Shown: piece by piece, positions 22,513 to 33,948 of the stretch
How positions within the stretch are numbered: position 1 is the first letter of the stretch
How the letters are laid out: each line of letters begins with the position of its first letter
NCBI RefSeq assembly: GCF_003590095.1
Contig: NC_039502.1
Span: 3,201,753 to 3,265,752 of the forward strand
Source: Trichoplusia ni
Lineage: Eukaryota; Arthropoda; Insecta; Lepidoptera; Noctuidae
DNA length: 64,000 nt
Reading direction: 5' to 3'
Translations under genes and position numbers: made by a program
The notes under the pieces: model-generated
Told to the model about the DNA's origin: nothing
The model's input: only the letters and a program-made list of their open reading frames with translations
Database searches by the model: none

Positions 22513-24118
22513 TTCTTTCTAATTTAACCAATCCGGCATGAGGGTGAAATGGTTAGATATCTGACTCATACACATTTAAGCTATATTCACATCAGATTGC
22601 TTTTTAAACATCCGAGAGATTATTTTAGTGATATAAATCGTATCTTTTATGAGGTGAGTGGAAATTCATTGAATCCTGGAAAAAATAGGGGTTATGGTAA
22701 AAGTTCGGAGCCTTCATACATTTATTACGACCTCTCACGGCGAAAGGATTTACCTCTGCCTACATAAATATAGACGTATTTTTAAATATTCCTTTCGTTA
22801 ATGTTACTTCACCTCACTCATGATTTAGTCAAATTTAATGTTTATTTTAGACTGGACAAGCTTTCATCGTCTTATTAGACACAAAGTCCTGGAATATGTC
22901 TAATTATTATACCCGATACTGTTTTGTTTCTTTTTAGATGTATTCTACAAGGAAAAATACAGAAGAAAAAAAATCCTACATTTTATGCCATTGAGTTCTT
23001 GTATTTGATTAGTCATACATTCAGAATTTATGTTCAGCCACAATTTTAGTAACATAAAATTAATTTGACAAGTTTATAAAAAAACAAACATTTTATCAAA
23101 TTCAGATGGAAAATAGTGCCTGTCCAACGATTTCCTTCAATGAAGTCATAATTGGATTGCTTTTAATATCTACACACCAATTAGTGTATTCAAGAAGATA
23201 ACATCAATTAATAATTGTTTGGAACAATCAATTATTTTAAAGTAAACATTTTATTTATGATTCATCGAAATAATGACCGATGCCCATTAAATAGGCCTAT
23301 GTCTAGCTGAGGACTGCAATTGGCCGAATTAAATGTATGCGTAATTCTCAATTGACAGACATAAGGGCTTATTCTCAAGAATTTGCATACATTTAAACTA
23401 AAATTTACAGTTAATGTTAATACAAATAGGTTCATAGTATTTAATTACATAAAGAAATGGCCGTAGTTTTTAGACAATAATTAACAGCTTATTTTAGTTA
23501 ATATTTAACTAAGTTAGCTCACAATATAAATTATATTTTCATCCGTATAGTAAATGTAAGTACCTAAGTCTTGTTAACGGCCCTGGAAAAGGGTTGTTGA
23601 GTGAAAAACAAGTACTGGACGGTTGTTACATTAGTTTTAATTAATTCTATACAAACATTTGCTATCTCTTGGGTGAATGTATTTATAGTTGCCTTACGTT
23701 CATGTCTAGAGCTATTCTAGGTAATAGGGATGAACACAACTTTTTTTTCAATGTTCGTCAGGTGTAATAATAGTTAAGTGAATAATAATAAATCGATTTC
23801 TATTTTCTTTTTTCCCACATAAATTGATCAAAATATTACAGTGAATAGAACTAGCATGTGACGTCACTTCTGTGTGGGAATTATGTACCATTTGCATGAT
23901 CGATCCTATCTCAAGCAAATTATGCATGAGCGTGTAGCCTTTTCAAAGTTTGTTTGTGCTTTCTTTATTGTTTTAAGATATCATTTACAAACGTTAAAAG
24001 CAAACATAATGTGGAAACCTGGATTGGAAACTAAAATCAGATTTTCAATTCGCACTGAACTTCTCTACTGTGAGAGGGAGCGTGAGCCATTTTAGATTGG
24101 TATATAAACTATATAGAG

Positions 24119-24512
24119 TAAGAGCCCGTGGCCCTCAGACCTTCGTTACTGTTTATCTGCCAAACTCCATAATCGATCTTTGTTCTTATCAATGTCTAGC
24201 TGTTGCCCGCGACTTCGTCCGCGTGGTTAGAAGATAAAAGTTTTTGACACATTTTCCATTGTATCTTCGCTCCTATTAGTCGCAGCGTGATGGTTTATAG
24301 CCTAAAACCTTCCTCGATGAATGGTCTATTCAACACAAATTTTTCAATTTGGACCAGTAGTTCCTGAGATTAGCGCGTTCAAACAAACAAACAAACTCTT
24401 CAGCTTTATATATTAGTATATAGAAGTATAGATGGAAGCATTCGCAGACAAACTTTCAGCTTTTATAAACTTTTTTTTTAAATAACGTAGGTCTGGCGTC
24501 CACGGGCTCTTA
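24119..24512. mobile_element. Terminal-inverted-repeat element interrupted by a Helitron
   Basis: The left end TAAGAGCCCGTGGCCCTCAG (24119) is matched by the reverse complement of the right end (TAAGAGCCCGTGGACGCCAG, ending 24512). A second matching segment, AGACC(T)TCGTTA, lies just inside both ends. Without the Helitron at 24196-24432 the element would be about 157 bp. A related sequence starts at about 63199. Confidence 0.7.
24196..24432 (-). mobile_element. Lep1-type Helitron, copy 2, nested in the inverted-repeat element
   Basis: On the minus strand it begins ATCTATACTTCTATATACTA (TC at 24432-24431, preceded by A) and ends GGGCAACAGCTAG at 24196. The base after CTAG is A, not the expected T, probably a later mutation. 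It has the same internal body as copies 1 and 3. Confidence 0.85.
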
Positions 24513-24810
24513 GACCAATATTATTAAATGCAAAAATATTAAAAGCAAAAATGTATAAGCTGTGGAACGTCAAATGTATTACATAAGTACACAAGTAATG
24601 TTTAATCTATTTACAAATCACAAACATTTCGCTTCTGCAATAAATATCTTTAACTAGCGAAATTGTTACTTTGTAGTTTAACTTTATTATCCTTCGATAT
24701 AAAATCGCGCAAGAATACAACCAGACAGCTATTGGTAGTGCTTTGCATGACATCATTCTAAAAAGCACTTAAAATATACATAAAATATTTCAAAGTTACA
24801 CTATCTAATC

Positions 24811-25045
24811 TTTTTTTCTTGGTTTGGTTTGGAAATCCTCATTTTTTGTTTGCTATAACAGAAACGTATCATCCGTGAAAGTTTCAAAGTGTGGCTGTCT
24901 CGGTTCACGATGAGAAATATCCTGAAGAGGGCGGACTGACGGATAGACAGACGGACTGACGGATAGACAGACAGACAGACAGACGGACAGCGGAGCCTCA
25001 CTAACAGGCTGCCATTTTTAAACTTTGGGTTCGAAACCCTAAAAG
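24811..25045 (+). repeat. Interspersed repeat with tandem GACAGACAG tract
   Basis: A block containing GTTCACGATGAGAAATATCC, a 20-bp unit CGGACTGACGGATAGACAGA repeated twice (24932-24971), GACA repeats, then CGGAGCCTCACTAACAGGCT and a final GGTTCGAAACCCTAAAA. A related but diverged block is at about 29831-29932. The class is unknown. Confidence 0.55.
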
Positions 25046-25623
25046 TCAAATCCCTTCATTAGTCCATTCTTGTCTCCACGGGCACCCAATGTTAAGACAT
25101 TCGAGTGTTTCCACGTTCCTCAGTACAAGAATACAAGCAGTAACAGGTTTATAGGCAGTAAACGTGTCGGTTCAAAGTACCGCATTCACTTTGTCGCCAT
25201 ACTCAACCCCCTTAATGCCTATCTGTAAGTTTTATTGCAATTTATCACGACCATTTCGTTTACGACGCACTATCTGCATTCGATTGCATTCTTATGTTAA
25301 TATGTTGTTACGTTGTTATCGGGAAGTGTGGGTTAAGTGTTATGATATAACTGATAGCTGCCGGTTAAGGGATGTGACGTAGTGTTGGCAATAATATTCT
25401 CAATATGAGATTTGTTTGATGTTGTGTCCGACATAGAATACTCGGGATAACATTTAGACACACGGTTGGTACGTGATGAATTCAGTTAGAGTCTGATACT
25501 ACCCACTCCCGTCACTGAAGGAATTGGGTGTCCATGAGGATTCCCCTGCTTTTACCAAAAGAAAGTTACGTTTGAACGGGTATCTAGTTTTTAATACTTC
25601 AATTGATTGTTTTTGAAACGGTT

Positions 25624-25989
25624 CATCATCGGCCTAGCCTTTTCCCAACTATGTTGGGGTCGGCTACCAGTCCAACCGGTTTCAGCTGAGTACCAGTGTT
25701 TTACAAGGAGCGACTGCCTATCTGGCCTCCTCAACCCAGTTACCTGGGCAACACGACACCCCTTGGTTAGACTGGCTGTCAGACTTTTTCAAGCTTCTGA
25801 CTACCTGTAACGACTGTCAAAGATGTAGGAATAACAGCCGGGACCCACAATTTAACGTGCCTTCCGAAACACGGAGGAACTTGCTATGACAAAGATGGTC
25901 ACCCATCTACGGACCAACCGCGTCAAGCATAGCTTAACCTGTGATCGAATCACTTATGCGGTTATAGCACAGCCACGAGCCCCTCAACT
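25624..25989 (-). mobile_element. 366-bp SINE-like element, copy 1, with 14-bp target-site duplication
   Basis: Flanked by identical TTTTTGAAACGGTT at 25610-25623 and 25990-26003. On the minus strand the head GGGGCTCGTGGCTGTGCTAT has a weak A-box-like TGGC and B-box-like GATTCGATCAC. The far end GTTGGGAAAAGGCTAGGCCG ends in ATGATG, like RTE-type LINE tails, so mobilisation by LINE machinery is likely. It has no coding capacity. It matches copy 2 along its whole length. Confidence 0.82.
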
Positions 25990-26440
25990 TTTTTGAAACG
26001 GTTATTAAATGCATTTCATTATACCATTAAATATAATTACAATTTAAAGTACTTTTAAATACATGATTAATTTAATATAATTTAGTTTACTTGTGACGAT
26101 GTGTGAGTCAACTCTGGTCTTAATTTTAATTGTCAACCGCAAACCGCAACATTGGTGTAATCTTTCGTTCTCATTATTAAGTTGTTAAAATAGGAAGACG
26201 AAGATTATTTTTAAATACCTTTGTTTTTGAATAGGAATTCCCATTCTTACCTACTCAAATAGGTCCAAAAAAACTAATGACGTACCTAGTCTCACCATTT
26301 CCTTAAAGTGACGTGGCAAGTTAAAGTACAGTTAGGAACAGATGTGTCTTGACACAATTAGATTTAAAAAGTGTTTTTATTTTGGGGAATGTAGGAATGA
26401 CGAGTTAAATATTTATTTTAAATAGTCACGGAGACATGGT

Positions 26441-26807
26441 GGAGGAGCTCGTGGCTAAGCTATAACCGCAGAAGTGAAACGATCACAGGTAAAGCTATGC
26501 TTGACGCGGTTGGTCCATAGATGGGTGACCATCTTTGTAATAAGGAGTTCCTCCGTGTTTCGGAAGGCACGTTAAATTGTGGGTCTCGGCTGTTTTTCTT
26601 ACATCTTTGACAGTCGTTACAGGTAGTGAGACGCTTGAAAAGTCTGACAACCAGTCTAACCAAGGGGTATCGTGTCGCCCAGGTAACTGGGTTGAGGAGG
26701 TCAGATAGGCAGTCACTCCTTGTAAAACACTGGTACTTAGCTGAAACCGGTTAGACTGGTAGCCGACCCCAACATAGTTGGGAAAAGGCTAGGCCAATGA
26801 TGAGTTG
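26441..26807 (+). mobile_element. 367-bp SINE-like element, copy 2, with 12-bp target-site duplication
   Basis: Flanked by identical CGGAGACATGGT at 26429-26440 and 26808-26819. It starts GGAGGAGCTCGTGGCTAAGC and ends GGGAAAAGGCTAGGCCAATG. It is inverted relative to copy 1, 451 bp away, and differs from it by scattered substitutions. The similar lengths and distinct duplications show that both are complete, independent insertions. Confidence 0.84.
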
Positions 26808-27617
26808 CGGAGACATGGTAAAATATTTATTTCGGTAGGTACAAAGTCCAATAAATATACTAGACCTCAAGCCTATTTCGTTTACGATTTGACGTGTTAG
26901 TCTGTTTGCCTGTATATCTGCCTGTCTTTCTGCGGCGCCACAGCTTTCTTACGGATTGAGCGATATTCAGTTTATTTAGATATGTTAAAAAAAAACTGAC
27001 AGCAATAGCAACTCATTGAATTTCATACTGTACTGGAAATCCGATCATTGAATTTCATACTCATTCTATTAATTACTTCTGTTGATGACGGTACCAGTAT
27101 AATCAATAGTAACTCAGCCGTAACCGTTACGTGATTTTTAATATTTATTTAAGAGGATTACTAAAAAGTAACATCGTAATTAGGTAAGCTAATTAGAATA
27201 CTTCCACGTATGCAGCAACTGTTCTAGATAATCATTGATAACAGGTACCTGGTATTAATAACGTAACAGTGATTTTGTGAAGAGTTTAGATTACTAGTTC
27301 TTTTTTATAGACCGCCTTTTGCTTTGCGCTGCATTTTCATTCAGCTATGAATGAATGGAGGTTTAAGATGGAGAAAATGTTCTAAAAGAAGTTAGATAGC
27401 AAATTATGCTTCAGAACTCACACAGTTTAGGTTTTCATAGTTGCCTCATAGGATTCTTCAAGGTGAAATACTTAACCATTCTTATGTTTAGTACCTGTTT
27501 TACTGATACTACGCTTGGAGCTGGTCTAAAGAGTTGACTACTTGTATCGCGAGGGGTATTTGCAAACAGTGAAGTCATCAAACCAGTATTATTACAAACA
27601 CAGTTTATATACTGGAT

Positions 27618-27649
27618 AACAATTATTGTTATTATTATTATTATTATTA
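27618..27649 (+). repeat. ATT/TTA microsatellite
   Basis: A run of ATT triplets (TTATTATTATTATTATTATT) with one GTT interruption, followed by an A run. Confidence 0.8.
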
Positions 27650-27952
27650 AAAAAAGGTTTAATATAAACAAAGCATTTAATAATATTTATTTTTTATAAC
27701 GGCAAAAATAATTTTACATGAAAAATTCTCCACGCGGAGCAATGTAGCTGCACTGTTTATAAATCTGCGAAAGTTTAAGTTGTTGGTCTGAGATAGACGT
27801 GACGGTATTATGCAAAACGCTAAACTGAATGATAAAGGAAAATGTTTTCACGTTGTCACGGCTAGAATGGCTAGAATGGCTTTAGAAATATTTTGTCTAT
27901 GAAGTATAGCTTGAGGGCTGAGAAAAAGTACATCGCATTAAAATAGAACGAG

Positions 27953-28187
27953 TCTATACTTCTATACTAATCTATATCTATACTAATATATAAAGTTTGT
28001 TTGTTTGAATGCGCTAATCTCAGGAACTACTGGTTCGATTTGAATTTTTTTTTGTGTTGAATAGGCCATTTATCAAGAAAGGCTATAGGCTATAAAACAT
28101 CACGCTGCGATTAATAGGAGCGAAAATATAATGGAAAAAGACGGAGAAAAGTCTAACCACGTGGACGAAGTCGCGGGCAACAGCTAG
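27953..28187 (+). mobile_element. Lep1-type Helitron, copy 3, with reiterated 5' end
   Basis: The end GCGGGCAACAGCTAG is at 28187, followed by T. The 5' end shows TCTATACT-like sequence four times (27953, 27961, 27971, 27977) before the body, so the true start is ambiguous. A shortened internal region lacks part of the TTTG tract and the AAGATAAAAG segment. Confidence 0.85.
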
Positions 28188-31100
28188 TAGAACTATAAAT
28201 GTATGGTAAAAACATTCCTTTTCGACAGCTGAAGTAAATTTGACTTATCAGTTGTATACAGTTGAATAATTGGCCATCACTAGCAATCGGAGAAATGAAA
28301 CTAGTGTACAAGCTTTGATACGTTTTGTAAGCTATCTTTTCTTTTTATCAATAATTTAATTCTCCAAATAAAATCAATGTCATATCGCGATATCCCTATA
28401 TTGCCAATATTTTAATAACCACGGTTATACTAGATCGAAATACAGAATTAATGCTATCATATCTACTCATACGTAGTTGTGGTAACATAGAAATAGGAAT
28501 TTGTATTTTTTATTGGTTTACTTTAATTAACTTTTAATTGTTAATTTATATTATATATTTAATGAAACTAGTTATCTCTGCACTTATTCATGTAACAAAG
28601 ACTTTCCATGGACACATTAATTCGAACCTAATTAAGTGCGCAAAAATCATGTTCGTAATTCAAACATTAGGCAATAACTTTATCAGTAAGTTCTGATTGG
28701 CACGTCGCTCGTCGGTTGCCATGACAACAGTCCATGACGCTGTACTTACCCCGTTAAGAAAAAACGTGAGCATATTACAGTCTAGGCAGGCCGTTAAACG
28801 TTTTGCGATCCACTCTTAAGCTTATTGACCGTATCTCATTTGATGGCTTAGTGAATCACCGAGCGGCGTCAGAATTACATCAGTATATTAGGTACTTGCA
28901 AAACTCGATAATCTAGGAACAAATTACTTGGTTTTATATGTAATTGAACGATAAGAGAGTGGACCTTAAATTGTAGAGAATTTGGGACAATGTACAAAAA
29001 TAAACTTTGTTTTTAAAGTGGCGATTTAGGTATTGTGATTCAAATAAAGTTTTCAAAGTAATAAAATATGTTTTTTTCAAAATTACACGAAACCAAAATT
29101 GACTGAAAAAAATGAGCCAATGATAAAATCAAAGTCATTAAGACAGACGTAAACATAGTACCTGCAATTCATCTTTGAAAAGTTATAAATTTTTATTTAA
29201 AACTAAAAAGTTAAAGAATTGTGAAAGATAAAAATTTCAATGAATATTAATTTGATCTCTCAAATATTAGTTCGTAACTAAAAATAATACATTTTTTATA
29301 GGTGTCTAATAACGAGTATTAGAAAAAGGCTTTAAAACTTCTTTAACTTGTCTTTGTCCAGGATTTTCTTCAGACGGTTCTAAAAAGTAAAAGAGGGAAA
29401 CGCGATAATCCTTGGTAGTATTGAAATCTAGATTCAATATTTCATTGTATCAATCCTGCTCCCTTATTTTTTATTATTGCCAGCCTACCTCCTTTCCCCT
29501 TTCACCTGTTGACCATTTCAACACCGATCTAAGACGAAAAGATTTCCTCATATTCATCATCAGCAAAAAAGCTCTTTGAAACCCCAGTAAATTAGACTGC
29601 AGTAACTTAATATGTGATAGGATGTTCCATTCAACGCAAGCGGAAAACCGAAACGGTTTGTTCCGGACAAATAGGCTACAGCAGTTTCTAATTCATGATA
29701 AATATTGGTCAACCATCAAATTTCTGACCTTTACAACCATTACTTAAATCAATCAAACCAATAATAATTTTAATTTTTATTATATTTTGTTATAGCGCTT
29801 ATCCAAAAACATAATCAGTAAAAATCTGTCGTCTAACTATCACGGTTCATATGTAACAGCCAGGTGACAGACAGACAAGCAGCGCTGCCCTAGAGAATTC
29901 CTCTTTAACCCTCTAGGTGCGGAACCTGTGGAAACTCTAAGCTATACGTTTGTAAACAACGCAAACATCACGGAAACATATTAGCATGTATTTTGTACAC
30001 AACAACTAATAGACCACCTTAAGTAAGTCAAGCAGGGTTACCCGACACCTACCGCCGAAGTCATGGCACGTGGGCGCCTATCATCTCGCACCAATCATAT
30101 TTCCTTTTGTTTGCTCACTGTCTCCCCATAGCCGACGACGCCATTGTCCGGTCAGAAAAAATAGATCACCCATACTATTGGTTGGGTTTTCATCTCGAAT
30201 GGAATTTAGCTGATAGGTTACGAAAAGTGATAAAAAGTAAAACTCACTGAGATACTTTTAGATGAAATTCAAGCTATCTTTAATCAGTTTTTATATTAAT
30301 TGTTGAGCTGTTTATGTATCCTTCGACAGTGTTTTGAAGCTTTTATTATATGTAGGTTATTTTCACGCTAGATAATAATGTTAATTTATAATACCTGCGG
30401 TAAATAAATAATATGCAAAACAGATTTTGCAGCATGGTTATCCTTTAATTTGTTATTTTGTTACCTACTATTGTCCCGAGTTACGTAATTTCGTGAATAC
30501 CAAACAATTTGTGGATCATAACCATCTTTCATCCCTTCTAAACAATACTTAATTCATTCTTAGATAATCTAGGCCTATTAACTTTAAACTGTTTCAAAGG
30601 GAAATTAAACTGTGCTAAACTGTTTCGTATAAAATAGAAGCCAACGACAACAACTTCTTACAATTCCTAAAGAAAAAAATTTTCGTAACAATTTTTGCAT
30701 ACAGTTTCTTCTTATTGAAAATTGGAGTTAAGTTTACGGAAATTCATTTGAATATTGAAAGCTTTTATTTTATCATTCAGTTCCTTTTCCTTTTTATAAA
30801 TCTCCGTATTAGCATAGATCTTACAGCAGAGCAACGTGAATTAGCTCATTGCTCTATGGGTTCTGAGGATCGACGAATATTGTTTTGACATGCAAAAAGT
30901 AAGTAAATATCCAAATATATCGTTTTATAAAAAATAGTGCCATCGTTGTCGTTTAAAATAATTTAATAATGTATAAAATTCTCAGTATTTTTTTAATTTG
31001 AACGCCTAATAAAGTCTAAATAGCAAATTCTAGAACTGATCAATTAAAACTTTACACTTATGGTAGGGGTCATCTAATGAAATACACATCTATAGTTATT

Positions 31101-33799
31101 TGTGAACTAACAATTAGTGAGGCCCATTCATGGTCACATGAGCATCTATGGTGAGAATGTCCCGTATTATACGAGAGCCTGCGTAGGCTTATGGCGTAGT
31201 AAAATACGAATTTTATTAGAAGAACCAATATAATCTGTTGATCAACCATACTGCTATTTAATTACGCATGGAATCGAACAAGATTTTTGTAAATGTTTTC
31301 ATTTATCTTTGGAAAAAAAACATATTCCGGTACATACAGACATAAAAAATTACCTGAACACATTGTACTAGTCTATTACACACAGTTTCATATTAATCCG
31401 ATTACTAATACAAAAGTATTATAACTCTAATCGAAAAATATAATCACGAGAAATAGGGTACACATTGGAAAGAACAAGAGAAAAACTATTGTCAACTTAT
31501 AACCCACAGCGGGTTTCAACTGGGTAGTAATATTATACATTCCTTCTCAAAACTAAAAAACATAGAAAACTAGAGGCCCCTACAGAAGAACGACAACACA
31601 TTTTCTTACAGTTGCAAAACAGTCGAAAAAATTACTTAATCATCTTTCGATACACGCTCTGCGTTGTCTGACAAATCCGTAAAATATTCTTATGACATGC
31701 AAAAACTACAACAAAAAATCCTTTAGTTATTAAAGAAAATTCGCTATATATTTAAATTGTAAAAACCAACTGAAAATCAACCTCTACTTTTATACGTACC
31801 ACGTCCAAAACAGTGAATCTCATGAACCCTTTTCAAACTTCAACATTTACAATATTAGCAGGATACATCATGGCCGGTATATTACCTCGTTCACTCAAAA
31901 TAAATATAAAAGAGAGGTAATGAAGCCGGGTTGTCCCAGGGCGACGGAATCGGTTCTCAGACCTCTCTTGACTTACCGACGCCTTAATGAGCTCTCCTAG
32001 GCACAAAGCGTGAATGTGTGGGGAAATCGTTTTACATGAGAACAGAATAGAAACTATAAAAAGAAACAATGAAAAAGTCAGAATTATCATAATTAACAGC
32101 ATCTAAAGTCCCTCTTTATAGATAAGTAATAGAGTAATTTTGGAATAGGAAAAACAATTTTTATTTTTTAAACTTACTTATCAATCACTTTAAAGGGTCT
32201 CGTTACTTAAAATTCCCTGGCTTTTTCATTACATTTTGAGTGCCTCTTTGTAATTTAAAAGATAAACTCAACACATCAAAATACATAATTACGCAGCATG
32301 ATTTTTGTACGCGATGGACAACTAAACTGATTTTTGTAAATTTTGCGCACATTGAGCAGTTTGAACCAACCTGAAATAAAGAATTGCTATCATCACAATT
32401 ATTATTTGACAGTCCTGACTGTTGTGTGGTACGAAGTTTGTAGAGTCAGCTAGTTATAATATAAATAGTACATTCAATCAAGAATGAAACTAAAAATCTA
32501 CTCTCTGACTATACAAACACAAAGACACCGAGAATAGCACCGAGATTCTTTCAGGACCTTTAATCGTTTCCGTACCGCACCGTCCCTTACTATTGACTAG
32601 TTGCTAGTCTGATTCTTGTTCAAAAAGATTGTACACGTCTTTTACAGACTTTGATTAAATTTCACATACTCCGCTGTCTATCTGTAACCAAAACTAAAAT
32701 TTGATTGATTGATTAGGAATCCGATTGAGCTGAAATTTTGACAGCATATGCATATTGTTACTTTTTCATATTAGCTTGTTATAAAATAAAATATATATTT
32801 ATTCCGTTTTACAGCTTTATGGAGGAGGAGATATGGAAAAAAACATTACATTATTCTTATCTTCGGACTGGATGGACAGATTTGCTTATTCTATTTTCAT
32901 TTAACTTGAAATAGCTGTCATTTGATCCCATTAAAATTTCAGAATAAAATCAAAATTTCATCAGCTTTGACTCAATATTTTTGTTTGAGTCTGTTGTATG
33001 TTTTTGTTGTTACAAAAATACTCAATGATAGTTCTTTACAATTACATTACACACACAACTACATTTTACCACTGTAAAAGCCAAATAAAGCTCCTTCATC
33101 CTTGATAGAGTAAAAAAAGCAAAGATTTAACTTACATCCCTTATATAAAATAAAATTGAAGTTGCAAACATTTTAACGTGAGCAATCTTGGGCTATAAAT
33201 ATGAAACGTAACAGGACTTAAAAGTATAAATTCACGATCATAAATATGCACAGAACACATAAATTGTAAGCTGTTTACAAGAATATTTATATATCAAAGT
33301 TGAAAAGCGTAAACTTGAATAGTAGAAAGTTGTATGGAGATTTTTCCTACTAAAGACGACAAAATCATTGGTTTTAAGGGTAATCTTTAAGCTTTCGCAC
33401 CCAAAAGAAGTTAGAAAAGGGACCCTATTACGGAGGTTGAGCTGCTATTTGAAAATCATTTCTCAAAAATATGCAATTTAATATACCTTTATGTCAAAAT
33501 CACAATAAAAAATACTTATTGATTTAAATACAAAAATTATGACTAATTTAGCCTTTCTAGTTGAAATTATATCTATCAAATTTTAGAAAGAAATTAAATT
33601 CTTGTAAAAAAATATACATACACCCAAAACCTTGTAACGAAATCATTTAACGCTACAAAAACGCCGCCTAATCTAAATAACCAATTTAAACATACGCAAA
33701 AGGCTAAATAAATAAAGATAAAAAATAAATATTAAAATTAATGTCATCATACAATTTTGTTACCTAAAATTGAAATGCAAACTATGTTAGTAGCATTCC
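28188..33799. other. A+T-rich stretch without recognised genes
   Basis: No frame with coding character was found. Present are an RFX X-box-like site at 28715-28728, a diverged CAGACAGAC-type repeat at 29831-29932, and a moderately G+C-rich block at about 31860-32040 that I cannot classify. Confidence 0.5.
28715..28728. promoter_or_regulatory. X-box-like site (RFX family motif)
   Basis: GTTGCCATGACAAC is an almost perfect inverted repeat fitting the RFX consensus (RYYNYYN1-3RRNRAC). A reversed CCAAT (ATTGG) lies 15 bases upstream. Function is unproven because no gene start was recognised nearby. Confidence 0.35.
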
Positions 33800-33807
33800 A
33801 GCGATGA

Positions 33808-33853
33808 TTAAGCCGGTGGGCGGGCGGGCGGATGGAGCCTTCGCGGTATATAA
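33808..33853 (+). promoter_or_regulatory. GC-rich core promoter with TATA box
   Basis: GGTGGGCGGGCGGGCGGATG-like GC boxes (33813-33832) lie upstream of TATATAAG at 33847-33854, in a sharply G+C-rich island within A+T-rich DNA. Transcription on the plus strand would start near 33878. Confidence 0.65.
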
Positions 33854-33877
33854 GCGCGGGCCAGGGCGGGCGACTGC

Positions 33878-33948
33878 ACAACACCACTTGTTGCCGACGA
33901 CAGTGCCTGCCTGTTGACATCGCTGGAACCACACTTCATACGAACCAG
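33878..33948 (+). other. Probable non-coding first exon of an unidentified gene
   Basis: It starts about 30 bases after the TATA box, near GACTGCACAACACC, and ends at the strong donor CCAG|GTATGT (GT at 33949). It contains no ATG, so the coding exons would lie downstream on the plus strand after a long intron; none was recognised before the window ends. The gene is unknown. A pri-microRNA or long non-coding transcript is an alternative. Confidence 0.5.

Noticed and set aside
24801..25049. 82-codon minus-strand frame
   Set aside because: It lies over the GACAGACAG-type interspersed repeat.
25607..25810. Open frame, with similar ones at 26460-26716
   Set aside because: Both are translations of the 366/367-bp SINE-like element and are not conserved as proteins.
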